Source of the DNA: an uncultured Agathobacter sp.
GTDB lineage: Bacteria > Bacillota > Clostridia > Lachnospirales > Lachnospiraceae
Direction: 5' to 3'
Assembly (NCBI GenBank): GCA_944381555.1
Contig: CALWLL010000056.1
Span: 1-64,000 of the forward strand
Length of the DNA: 64,000 bases
The stretch's first letter is position 1; each line of letters starts with the position of its first letter. Below the pieces are notes generated by a model. That model did not search any database, was not told the DNA's origin, and saw only the letters and a program-made list of their open reading frames with translations. Positions 56,749 to 64,000 of the stretch are shown here, piece after piece. A program made the translations under genes and the position numbers.

Positions 56749-57909
56749 TCAAGAGTTGATTTTATAATAAGTGCCGAGAATCTTCATAGACACCGCCTCC
56801 TCTTGAATCCCCTTTAATGCATTGATAACAGAGGAGTCCTCAAGACTTCCTTCTATGTCAATAAAGAATCTGTATTCCCAATTCTTATCTTTGATTGGAC
56901 GTGATTGAATATTGGTCATATTGATGTTGTTATAAATGAAATGCGACAACATATGATACAAAGCGCCGCTCGTATGGGATACCTCAAAACATATGCTGAT
57001 TCTGTTTGCTTTCTTTTGACAGATTCTTTTAGAGTCAATTCGTTTGTTCGTAACAATAATAAAACGGGTTGCATTGTTTTCGGAATTGGAGATGTTGCCA
57101 TCTAATATTTTAAGCCCGTAAATGCCGGCAGTTAATGCACTTGCAATTGCTGCATGATGGACATTTCCATCATCTTTGATTTTTTTGGCCGCCATTGCAG
57201 TATTTTTCATACTGATTTTGTCCCAGTCCGGATGCGCATATAAATATTCCCCACACTGCATCAATGCCTGCGGATGGGAATAGACACAATTGATATCATC
57301 TGTCTTTGCTTCCGGAAGCCCTATAAGCGCATGACAAATATCAATAATCTGTTCCCCTATGATATAATTGTCATATTCCACCAATAAATCATAATTCTCC
57401 GATACGATTCCCGCAGATGAATTTTCAATCGGCAGTACGGCAAAATCAGCCTGTCCGCTCTTAATGGCATCCATAGCATCTTTCCATGTTTCTACCGGAT
57501 AGCTGTCGCACTGTGTTCCAAAATATTCCATCATTGCCTGCTGGCTGTAAGCACCTTCCAGCCCCTGAAATACAATTTTCGCATTAGGCGTTACAAAATC
57601 ATCCAGGGCTATAAATGCCGGGGGTTCTGCCGTTCCGTTCTCATTCATAAGCTGGTACTGTCTTTTACGGCTTACTGCCATAATCTGTTCAAACAGCTCC
57701 ATAATACCTGTTTTAGTAAAATCAGACGTTGCTTTGGCAGAAAGATTCTTTAATTTGCTGGTTTCTCTTTCTTTATCAAAAACCTTTTTCCCTGTAGCAA
57801 TTTTGAAACGTGCAACACCCTCTGCTATTTTCATTCTCTGCTCATAGAGTTCAACGATCTGGTTGTCAATTCTGTCAATCTCTTCTCTAAGCTTCTGTAA
57901 GTCTTCCAT
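56749..57909 (-). CDS. pheA: bifunctional chorismate mutase / prephenate dehydratase (P-protein)
   Basis: Converts chorismate to prephenate and then to phenylpyruvate. Residues 1-90 form the AroQ chorismate mutase domain (LREEIDRIDNQIVELYEQR), about 105-285 the dehydratase with the NNATRFIIV signature, and the C-terminal about 85 residues the ACT domain for phenylalanine control. The two ACT motifs read GALY and QSRP where E. coli has GALV and ESRP. Length is about 386 residues. The ATG at 57909 has AAAGGTG just upstream; a GTG at 57918 overlaps that site. A good promoter and a small inverted repeat lie in its leader. Confidence 0.94.
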   Translation of the reverse strand: MEDLQKLREEIDRIDNQIVELYEQRMKIAEGVARFKIATGKKVFDKERETSKLKNLSAKATSDFTKTGIMELFEQIMAVSRKRQYQLMNENGTAEPPAFIALDDFVTPNAKIVFQGLEGAYSQQAMMEYFGTQCDSYPVETWKDAMDAIKSGQADFAVLPIENSSAGIVSENYDLLVEYDNYIIGEQIIDICHALIGLPEAKTDDINCVYSHPQALMQCGEYLYAHPDWDKISMKNTAMAAKKIKDDGNVHHAAIASALTAGIYGLKILDGNISNSENNATRFIIVTNKRIDSKRICQKKANRISICFEVSHTSGALYHMLSHFIYNNINMTNIQSRPIKDKNWEYRFFIDIEGSLEDSSVINALKGIQEEAVSMKILGTYYKINS

Positions 57910-57982
57910 TTTTATCACCTTTCATTTTGCAAAAACAAAGTGTATGCCTACACACGCTTTCACACATTAATGTATCATCTTC

Positions 57983-58011
57983 TTTATATGATATAAAAAA
58001 TAATATTACAA
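57983..58011 (-). promoter_or_regulatory. candidate vegetative promoter of pheA
   Basis: Minus-strand TTGTAA (58006-58011) and TATAAA (57983-57988) are spaced by 17 bases, giving a leader of about 65 bases that contains the repeat GTGTA-TGCC-TACAC at 57940-57953. Confidence 0.55.
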
Positions 58012-58035
58012 AGTACTCTCAAAGGCAAGCAAACC

Positions 58036-58064
58036 TTGAAACATATTCCATTTATTAGTATAAT
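58036..58064 (+). promoter_or_regulatory. vegetative promoter of the propeller-like secreted protein gene
   Basis: TTGAAA (58036-58041) and a perfect TATAAT (58059-58064) are spaced by 17 bases. The predicted start lies at or just before the ribosome site AGGAGG (58071-58076), so the leader would be about 13 bases. Confidence 0.7.
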
Positions 58065-58083
58065 TTTTATAGGAGGGATGCGT

Positions 58084-59106
58084 ATGAAAAAAATATATAT
58101 CATACCTATTTTAGTAATTTGCATTTTGATTGCTGTTGCAGCAGCGGTTTCTCTTTTAAAAAAAGAAAATGTAAAATTCAATGACAGCTATGTCAACGGA
58201 AATACAGCCGGAAACTTATATAATGGCGGAATGTTCTGTGAGCACAACGGAACTATCTTTTTCGCCAATCCTGATGATGGAAACCGCCTTTATTCTATGG
58301 ACTCAGATGGACAGAATCTGAAAAAACTCAGCAACGACGTGGCCAATTACATCAATGCAGATGACAATTATGTATATTATGTACGCAATAATGTTAATGA
58401 AGGATTAAACTATAATTTTTTCTCCTTCTATCGAAATGCACTATGCCGGATATCAAGAGAGGGAGGAGCTGTAACCATTCTTGATACAGAGCCCTGCAGC
58501 TACGCCTCCTTAATCGGCAATTACATTTATTACCTGCATTATGATTCAGAAGATGCAACTACGCTTTATAAAGTAAAAATCGATGGCACAGACCGAAAGC
58601 AGGTTCTTAAGGATTCTGTTTTTACCTGTAGTACCGAGGGACAGTATTTTTATTATAACGGAACCACAACTACTGGCTCCATCTTTCAATTTGATACTGC
58701 CAGTGACTCCTCCTCTGTAATTTATGGCGGCAATTGCTATAAGCCGACTGTAAGCGGAAATGGCGCCGAGATTTACTACATTGACGGCGATCAGAACTAT
58801 GCATTAGTGTATGCCAGCGTAAACACGAACAATCCTATCCTTGTTACATCAGACAGCGTTGATGCATATAACATATACGACGACTACATCTACTATCAAA
58901 AATATGATGGAGACAATTCAGGACTTTGTATGATGAAAAAAAACGGAACAGAATCCGTAATGATTATGGAAGGAACTTTCAAGAATATCAGTGCAACCTC
59001 CTCCTTTGTATTTTTTACCGACTTTTATAGCGGAGAAACTTATTACTTCTTCCGCACATCTCCAGATAATGTGATGGATTTTAATCCGGGTGTGCAAAAA
59101 GACTAG
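58084..59106 (+). CDS. membrane-anchored protein with DUF5050-type propeller-like repeats
   Basis: About 340 residues. One N-terminal membrane helix (about 3-24) is followed by an extracytoplasmic domain of Tyr-rich repeats with the pattern of a displayed value and a short beta hairpin: NYVYYVRNN, NYIYYLHYDSEDATTLYKVKIDG, QYFYYNG, DYIYYQKYDGDNSG. This matches DUF5050-type six-bladed propellers; the function of these proteins is not known. The start is the ATG at 58084, seven bases after AGGAGG; an ATG two codons earlier is too close and an upstream TTG lies inside the promoter. It is alone between pheA and polC, transcribed away from pheA. Confidence 0.75.
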   Translation: MKKIYIIPILVICILIAVAAAVSLLKKENVKFNDSYVNGNTAGNLYNGGMFCEHNGTIFFANPDDGNRLYSMDSDGQNLKKLSNDVANYINADDNYVYYVRNNVNEGLNYNFFSFYRNALCRISREGGAVTILDTEPCSYASLIGNYIYYLHYDSEDATTLYKVKIDGTDRKQVLKDSVFTCSTEGQYFYYNGTTTTGSIFQFDTASDSSSVIYGGNCYKPTVSGNGAEIYYIDGDQNYALVYASVNTNNPILVTSDSVDAYNIYDDYIYYQKYDGDNSGLCMMKKNGTESVMIMEGTFKNISATSSFVFFTDFYSGETYYFFRTSPDNVMDFNPGVQKD

Positions 59107-59156
59107 CATAAACAATTCCATATTTACTTTTTTACAGGAGATTTCTGTCAAATACA

Positions 59157-59192
59157 AAAAGCAGCCTGACATAGGATAGTCAGACTGCTTTT
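59157..59192. terminator. bidirectional terminator between the DUF5050-type gene and polC
   Basis: AAAAGCAGCCTGAC pairs with GTCAGACTGCTTTT around an eight-base loop; one C-A position becomes G-U in the minus-strand RNA. T runs follow on both strands, so both converging transcripts can end here. Confidence 0.82.
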
Positions 59193-59200
59193 ATATGCTT

Positions 59201-62200
59201 TTATGAAAAATCAAACAGGGATAACTGATTGGATTCCGGCAAATCGCCAAATAATCCCAAATCACTCATCAATTCAACCACTGTTTTTGAAACTTTGGTA
59301 CGCTCCCTAAAGTCATCCTTTGACAAAAACTTCCCATCCTTGGCCGCTTCAGCAATCGCAACCGCAGCACTGTCTCCCAATCCTTCAATGGAATTAAAGG
59401 AAGGCATCAGTTTTCCGTCTATGATCTGGAAACGGTGCGGTTCTGCACGATACAAATCTATCGGCATAAATTCAAATCCTCTCGCATACATTTCCTGAAC
59501 AATACGTCCATCTCTTAGGATATCCTGTTCCTTATTGGAAATCGTATCTTTATGATTTTTCAAATCTCTTAAATGCCGTTCCAGGCGTTCTTTTCCTAGA
59601 CACATGATTTCATAGCTGAATCCTGTAGCACGGACAGAAAAATAAGATGCATAATAAGCAAGCGGATAGAACACTTTACAATAAGCAATCCTCCATCCCA
59701 TCATAACATAGGCGGCCGCATGCGCCTTTGGGAACATATATTTAATCTTCTCACAAGACCATATATACCAGTCCGGAACTCCATGCGCCTTCATCTCTTC
59801 TTTCCATTCCGGCCACTTATCGGCTTTTCCCTTTGCTACCATACCTTTACGGACTGCTTCCATAATCTTAAAGGCAGTGTCCGGCTGAAGCCCTTTGTTG
59901 ATCAGATACGTCATGATATCATCTCGTGTACAGATACAGGTTGAAATGGTTGCCGTTCCCTCCTGAATCAACGTCTGGGCATTTCCAAGCCATACGTCAG
60001 TCCCATGAGAAAGTCCTGCAATATTTACCAGATCAATAAACTGCGTAGGCTTTGCTTCTTCTACAAGTCCCATCGCAAAGTCTGTACCAAACTCCGGGAT
60101 TCCAAGTGCCCCAAGCTTTGTTCCGCCAATGTCCTCCGGTGTAATTCCAAGAGCCTTTGTACTTTCAAACAAAGACATAACCGCCTTGTCATCCAGTGGG
60201 ATTGTCGTTGGGTCAAGACCTGTCAGATCTTGAAGCATTCGTATCATAGTAGGGTCAACATGCCCTAAAATATCCAGCTTCAACAGGTTATGGTCAATCG
60301 AATGATAATCAAAATGCGTGGTAATAATGTCTACGGACATATCATTCGCGGGACGCTGTATTGGTGTAAACGTATTGATGTTTTCTCCCATTGGAAGAAC
60401 GATAATACCACCCGGATGCTGCCCTGTTGTACGATGAATGCCTGTACAGCCCAGCGCGATACGTTCAATCTCGCATCGGCGTTTTCTAATCCCCCGCTCT
60501 TCATAGTATTTTCGCACATATCCATAGGCTGTTTTATCTGCCAGAGTACCTACTGTTCCTGCTTTAAAGGTCTGACCTTCTCCGAATATTACTTCTGTAT
60601 ATTTATGTGCTTTACTTTGATATTCGTTTGAAAAGTTCAGGTCGATATCCGGCTCCTTATCTCCTTTAAAACCAAGGAAGGTTTCAAACGGAATGTCAAA
60701 GCCTTCTTTTTTCAGCGGTTTTCTGCAATTAGGACAAACCGCATCCGGCATATCGCAGCCGCATCTTCCGGCATAGGATTTTACCAAATCGGAATCAAAA
60801 TCTACATACTTACACTCTTCACACAGGTAATGCGCCTGCAGCGGATTTACCTCTGTAATACCCGCCATTGTTGCTACGAAGGAGCTTCCTACCGAGCCAC
60901 GCGAACCTACCAGATATCCGTCCTCGTTCGATTTCCAAACCAGTTTCTGTGCAATAATATACATTACGGCATAGCCATTGGATATAATGGAGTTAAGTTC
61001 TCGCTCCAAACGGGCATGTACAATCTCAGGAAGCGGATTTCCATACATTTTATATGCCTTATTATAACAGATATCGCGTAACATCTGGTCGGAGTTTTCA
61101 ATGACCGGAGGACATTTATCCGGACGAACCGGGCTAATCCATTCGCACATATCTGCAATCTTGTTGGTATTTGTGATAACGACCTCTTCCGCCTTTGCAC
61201 TTCCTAAATATGCAAACTCTTCTAACATCTCCTCTGTCGTCCGAAAGTACAGAGGCGCCTGATCATCTGCATCATCAAAACCTTTTCCCGCCATGATAAT
61301 ACGGCGGTAGATTTCATCCTCCGGGTCAAGAAAATGCACATCGCAGGTGGCAACCACCGGTTTATTAAAATCCTCGCCAAGCTTTACAATTTTTTTGTTT
61401 ATTTCAATTAAATCATCCTTACTCTGAACCGGAGAGTCCTCATCCCGAAGCATAAATGCATTATTTCCAAGCGGCTGGATTTCCAGATAATCATAGAAAT
61501 CTACGATTCTTGAAATTTCTTCCTCCGGCCGCCCGTTTAAAATGGCGCGATACAGTTCTCCCGCTTCACAGGCAGAACCCAAAAGAAGTCCGTCGCGATA
61601 CCTGATAAACTCTGATTTTGGGATACGCGGTCTTCTGTTAAAATATGTAATATGTGACATGGAAACCAGATTATACAGGTTGGTTCTTCCCTGATCGCAG
61701 GTTGCCAGAATGATCGCATGATAGGTAGGCATTTTCAAAATGTTTTCTACTGAAGATGTTCCGGCTTCATTTACCTGTTCTAAATTCTCTAACCCTCTTT
61801 CCCGAAGCATCTGCAGAAATTTCACAAAAATTTCGGCTGTACAGGCCGCATCATCAACCGCACGATGATGGTTGTCCAAAGGAACACCTACTGCCTTTGC
61901 CACCGTATCGAGCTTAAAACGGTTTAGTGCCGGTAAAAGAAAACGCGCCATTGCAACTGTATCAATAAAGGTTGGCGAGAACTCTGTGCCTAAATCCAAA
62001 GCGTTTTTCTTAATAAAACTCATATCAAAGTCTGCATTATGGGCAACCATGATACATCCGTCACAAAACTCCAAAAACTGAGGCAGCACCACATCAATTG
62101 CCGGCGCGTCAACTACCATATCATCACTGATATGTGTCAGCTCTTCAATTCGAAACGGAATCGGAACTCCGGGATTTACGAAGGATGAAAAACGTTCTGT

Positions 62201-63718
62201 TATCTTGCCGTTTTCTACCTTTACAGCGCCAATTTCTATAATTTTATTTACTTCAGGACTAAAACCAGTTGTTTCAATATCAAATACAACATAAGAATCA
62301 CCCAGTGACTGCCCCTTGCTGTCGGTAACAATACCTTTTAAATCATCGACAAGATATGCCTCCACACCATAGATAATCTTAATGTCATCCGGTCCTTTCA
62401 CCGCATGATTTGCTTCCGGGAAAGCCTGTACATCCCCATGATCTGTAATAGCGATTGCCTTGTGTCCCCACTTTCTTGCTCTTGCAATAATGCTTCCAAC
62501 GTCAGACACACCATCCATATCGCTCATTTTCGTGTGACAATGCAATTCCACACGTTTTTCCGGACTCTTATCCACCCTGCTCGTGGTAAAATCAGGAATC
62601 TTCTTAATACCTGTAATCGAACCAATCGTTAAATCACTGTCGAATTTATCAATAATCGCCATACCCTTGACTTTCACGAAGTTTCCCGGTTTTAATCCTC
62701 CCGTAATTGCCGGCACGTCCTCATTTTTCGCAAACAGCTTTAATACTATCGTATCCGTAAAATCTGTTATGGAAAAAATAACGATGGTTTTCTCATTTCG
62801 GATTTCACGGGTATCTAAAGTAAGTACCTTTCCCCGAATTACGACCTCGCCAATCGGCCCGTCAATTTTTTCGATTTCTAAAGCATCCTCTTCAAAATCA
62901 CGACCGTATAAAACATCCGGATTATCCGATTTCCTGCTCCCAGGCTCATATTTTTTACGAAACTCACCTTTTTTCTCGAAGCTATTCTGCTTTGGTTTTG
63001 ATGTGTCTGTAGATTTTTCCGCAGTTTTTGATACCACACCCTTTTGACGAGTTTTTTCTTTTGCACCTGTATCTGCCTTTTTCTCTGTAAGGAGCAATCC
63101 GTCCTCCTGCACGCTCTGCCCTTTTTCCTGCTTTCCCATGCCGGTCCGCGCTACAATAGCCTGTACCTCTTGGCGGATTTGCTCTTTTGCATTTTTTCGA
63201 TATTTGCTTTCCTGTGGTTTGCGGTATTCCACATGAATTGCCAAATCCATTCCACATCTCTCACAGATTATCTTTTCCAAAAATGCAATAATCTCTTCCC
63301 CACGAGTTTTGGCAATTATTGTATCATCTAAAGTCAGGTTCATTTTGCTTGGAGTTTCAAAATACATGGCTGCTGTCCGAAGCAGGTTGTATTCTAAAAT
63401 GCTGTATGCATTTAATTCCTCAAGGATACTTTCCTTATATACCTGCATAAGCGTTTCTGCATTGTATTGTCCGGAAAGCTGAAAAGACTCTATAATCCTG
63501 ATAACAACATCCTTTGCTGGAAATAGCTGTTTTTTTATCTGGTCTTCCAGATACCATATTTTCTTTTTCTCAATCAGTCTTTCTGCATGCAAATAAATGC
63601 GAACATGACTTCTGTCATGATTCGCACTTACCTTGGTTACTTCTGCTTTTTCTAAAAGACTGATTAGCCCACTGTCTACTTTTAAAGTAGGAAATACTTC
63701 TAAAAATGTCTTTGACAT
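59201..63718 (-). CDS. polC: DNA polymerase III PolC
   Basis: The Gram-positive replicative polymerase. The 1505-residue protein shows an N-terminal domain, a low-complexity charged linker (about 165-265), an OB domain (about 285-375), a PHP domain starting HCHTKMSD (393-400) that is split by the proofreading exonuclease (DIETTG at 480-485), then palm, fingers and C-terminal domains with DIDLNFS and the CEECKYVDF/CGCDMPDAVCPNC zinc finger. The ATG directly follows the ispG stop, and GGAG lies inside the last ispG codons, so translation is coupled. Presence of PolC supports a Firmicutes host. Confidence 0.97.
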   Translation of the reverse strand: MSKTFLEVFPTLKVDSGLISLLEKAEVTKVSANHDRSHVRIYLHAERLIEKKKIWYLEDQIKKQLFPAKDVVIRIIESFQLSGQYNAETLMQVYKESILEELNAYSILEYNLLRTAAMYFETPSKMNLTLDDTIIAKTRGEEIIAFLEKIICERCGMDLAIHVEYRKPQESKYRKNAKEQIRQEVQAIVARTGMGKQEKGQSVQEDGLLLTEKKADTGAKEKTRQKGVVSKTAEKSTDTSKPKQNSFEKKGEFRKKYEPGSRKSDNPDVLYGRDFEEDALEIEKIDGPIGEVVIRGKVLTLDTREIRNEKTIVIFSITDFTDTIVLKLFAKNEDVPAITGGLKPGNFVKVKGMAIIDKFDSDLTIGSITGIKKIPDFTTSRVDKSPEKRVELHCHTKMSDMDGVSDVGSIIARARKWGHKAIAITDHGDVQAFPEANHAVKGPDDIKIIYGVEAYLVDDLKGIVTDSKGQSLGDSYVVFDIETTGFSPEVNKIIEIGAVKVENGKITERFSSFVNPGVPIPFRIEELTHISDDMVVDAPAIDVVLPQFLEFCDGCIMVAHNADFDMSFIKKNALDLGTEFSPTFIDTVAMARFLLPALNRFKLDTVAKAVGVPLDNHHRAVDDAACTAEIFVKFLQMLRERGLENLEQVNEAGTSSVENILKMPTYHAIILATCDQGRTNLYNLVSMSHITYFNRRPRIPKSEFIRYRDGLLLGSACEAGELYRAILNGRPEEEISRIVDFYDYLEIQPLGNNAFMLRDEDSPVQSKDDLIEINKKIVKLGEDFNKPVVATCDVHFLDPEDEIYRRIIMAGKGFDDADDQAPLYFRTTEEMLEEFAYLGSAKAEEVVITNTNKIADMCEWISPVRPDKCPPVIENSDQMLRDICYNKAYKMYGNPLPEIVHARLERELNSIISNGYAVMYIIAQKLVWKSNEDGYLVGSRGSVGSSFVATMAGITEVNPLQAHYLCEECKYVDFDSDLVKSYAGRCGCDMPDAVCPNCRKPLKKEGFDIPFETFLGFKGDKEPDIDLNFSNEYQSKAHKYTEVIFGEGQTFKAGTVGTLADKTAYGYVRKYYEERGIRKRRCEIERIALGCTGIHRTTGQHPGGIIVLPMGENINTFTPIQRPANDMSVDIITTHFDYHSIDHNLLKLDILGHVDPTMIRMLQDLTGLDPTTIPLDDKAVMSLFESTKALGITPEDIGGTKLGALGIPEFGTDFAMGLVEEAKPTQFIDLVNIAGLSHGTDVWLGNAQTLIQEGTATISTCICTRDDIMTYLINKGLQPDTAFKIMEAVRKGMVAKGKADKWPEWKEEMKAHGVPDWYIWSCEKIKYMFPKAHAAAYVMMGWRIAYCKVFYPLAYYASYFSVRATGFSYEIMCLGKERLERHLRDLKNHKDTISNKEQDILRDGRIVQEMYARGFEFMPIDLYRAEPHRFQIIDGKLMPSFNSIEGLGDSAAVAIAEAAKDGKFLSKDDFRERTKVSKTVVELMSDLGLFGDLPESNQLSLFDFS

Positions 63719-64000
63719 TTAATTTCTCCAATTTTCAAGTTCATATCTTAAAGCATCAAGCAGTTGGTCTTCCGGTACTTTTTTATAAATCTCACCTTTT
63801 TTGATGATAAGTCCTTCACCAATTCCACCGGCAACACCAAGATCTGCTTCTTTTGCTTCTCCCGGTCCGTTTACTGCACAGCCCATCACTGCCACTTTAA
63901 TATCCAGCGGATATTCCGCAGCCATCGTTTCAACCTTGTTTGCCAGACCGATCAAATCAATCTGGGTTCTGCCACAGGTCGGACAGGATACCACTTCAAT
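63719..64000 (-). CDS. ispG: flavodoxin-dependent (E)-4-hydroxy-3-methylbut-2-enyl-diphosphate synthase, C-terminal part
   Basis: The last 93 residues of IspG (GcpE), an iron-sulfur enzyme of the non-mevalonate isoprenoid pathway. The frame is open to the window edge. SCPTCGRTQ and [11 protein letters not shown] supply the three cysteines and the glutamate that hold the 4Fe-4S cluster. The rest of the gene lies outside the window. It is joined to polC with no gap. Confidence 0.95.
   Translation of the reverse strand: MEVVSCPTCGRTQIDLIGLANKVETMAAEYPLDIKVAVMGCAVNGPGEAKEADLGVAGGIGEGLIIKKGEIYKKVPEDQLLDALRYELENWRN

Noticed and set aside
1..64000. CRISPR arrays, rRNA, tRNA, prophage or integrative element
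   Set aside because: No regularly spaced repeats, no tRNA- or rRNA-like stretches and no phage or conjugation genes were seen; gene order is ordinary core chromosome apart from the small island at 44.4-45.6 kb.

Overview
The window reads as one chromosomal segment of a low-to-mid G+C, spore-forming member of the Clostridia, most like Lachnospiraceae. The basis is the content and order of genes: a mutS-mutL-miaA block leading into mreBCD, a class B PBP, minDE, rodA and mgsA; the sporulation genes yqfC and yqfD upstream of phoH and ybeY; PolC-type DNA polymerase III; a Rex redox repressor beside a Re-type citrate synthase and isocitrate dehydrogenase; formate-tetrahydrofolate ligase; and a T-box in front of pheST. 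Genus and species cannot be fixed from the sequence alone. No rRNA, tRNA, CRISPR array, prophage or intact insertion sequence was seen.

Nearly every gene lies on the minus strand, as expected for a leading-strand arm. Only five genes run on the plus strand: a Cys-rich mini-protein, two small unknowns, tyrA and a secreted propeller-like protein. Reading the minus strand from the high end: ispG (cut by the window edge) and polC (59.2-64.0 kb); an aromatic amino acid and Phe-tRNA block of pheA, T-box, pheS, pheT, queA, a PilZ protein and aroA, facing tyrA on the other strand (48.9-57.9 kb); an EF-G-like GTPase with a coupled membrane-anchored propeller protein (45.5-48.7 kb); a small-protein island (44.4-45.6 kb); a redox and TCA block of Re-citrate synthase, icd and rex (40.9-44.3 kb); a housekeeping run of nnr, alr, a MazF-type RNase, a CBS protein, yebC, glgA, a TepA-like protease and ftsK (30.5-40.9 kb); one-carbon genes fhs and folD with a TPR protein and rlmH (26.0-30.4 kb); the yqfC-yqfD-phoH-HD-ybeY run (22.0-26.0 kb); a flippase and two flavoproteins (17.0-22.0 kb); mismatch repair and tRNA modification (11.5-17.0 kb); and the cell-shape and division operon (0.2-10.1 kb).

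Functionally the left end builds and positions the rod-shaped cell wall (MreBCD, PBP2, RodA, MinDE, a D,D-carboxypeptidase). The middle combines carbon flow to 2-oxoglutarate under likely redox control, one-carbon metabolism, wall D-alanine supply and chromosome segregation. The right end links aromatic amino acid synthesis to phenylalanyl-tRNA charging through the T-box.

No complete, clearly new defence or biosynthetic system is visible. The best leads are local: an 11-cysteine, internally duplicated 70-residue mini-protein in an island of unknown small genes; a PgpH-like membrane protein whose HD dyad reads YR; a min locus without minC; a PBP2 with an insertion of about 230 residues and extra active-site-domain cysteines; a MazF RNase with no adjacent antitoxin gene; a candidate Rex operator on the Re-citrate synthase promoter; and a possible leaderless sigma-E start for yqfC.
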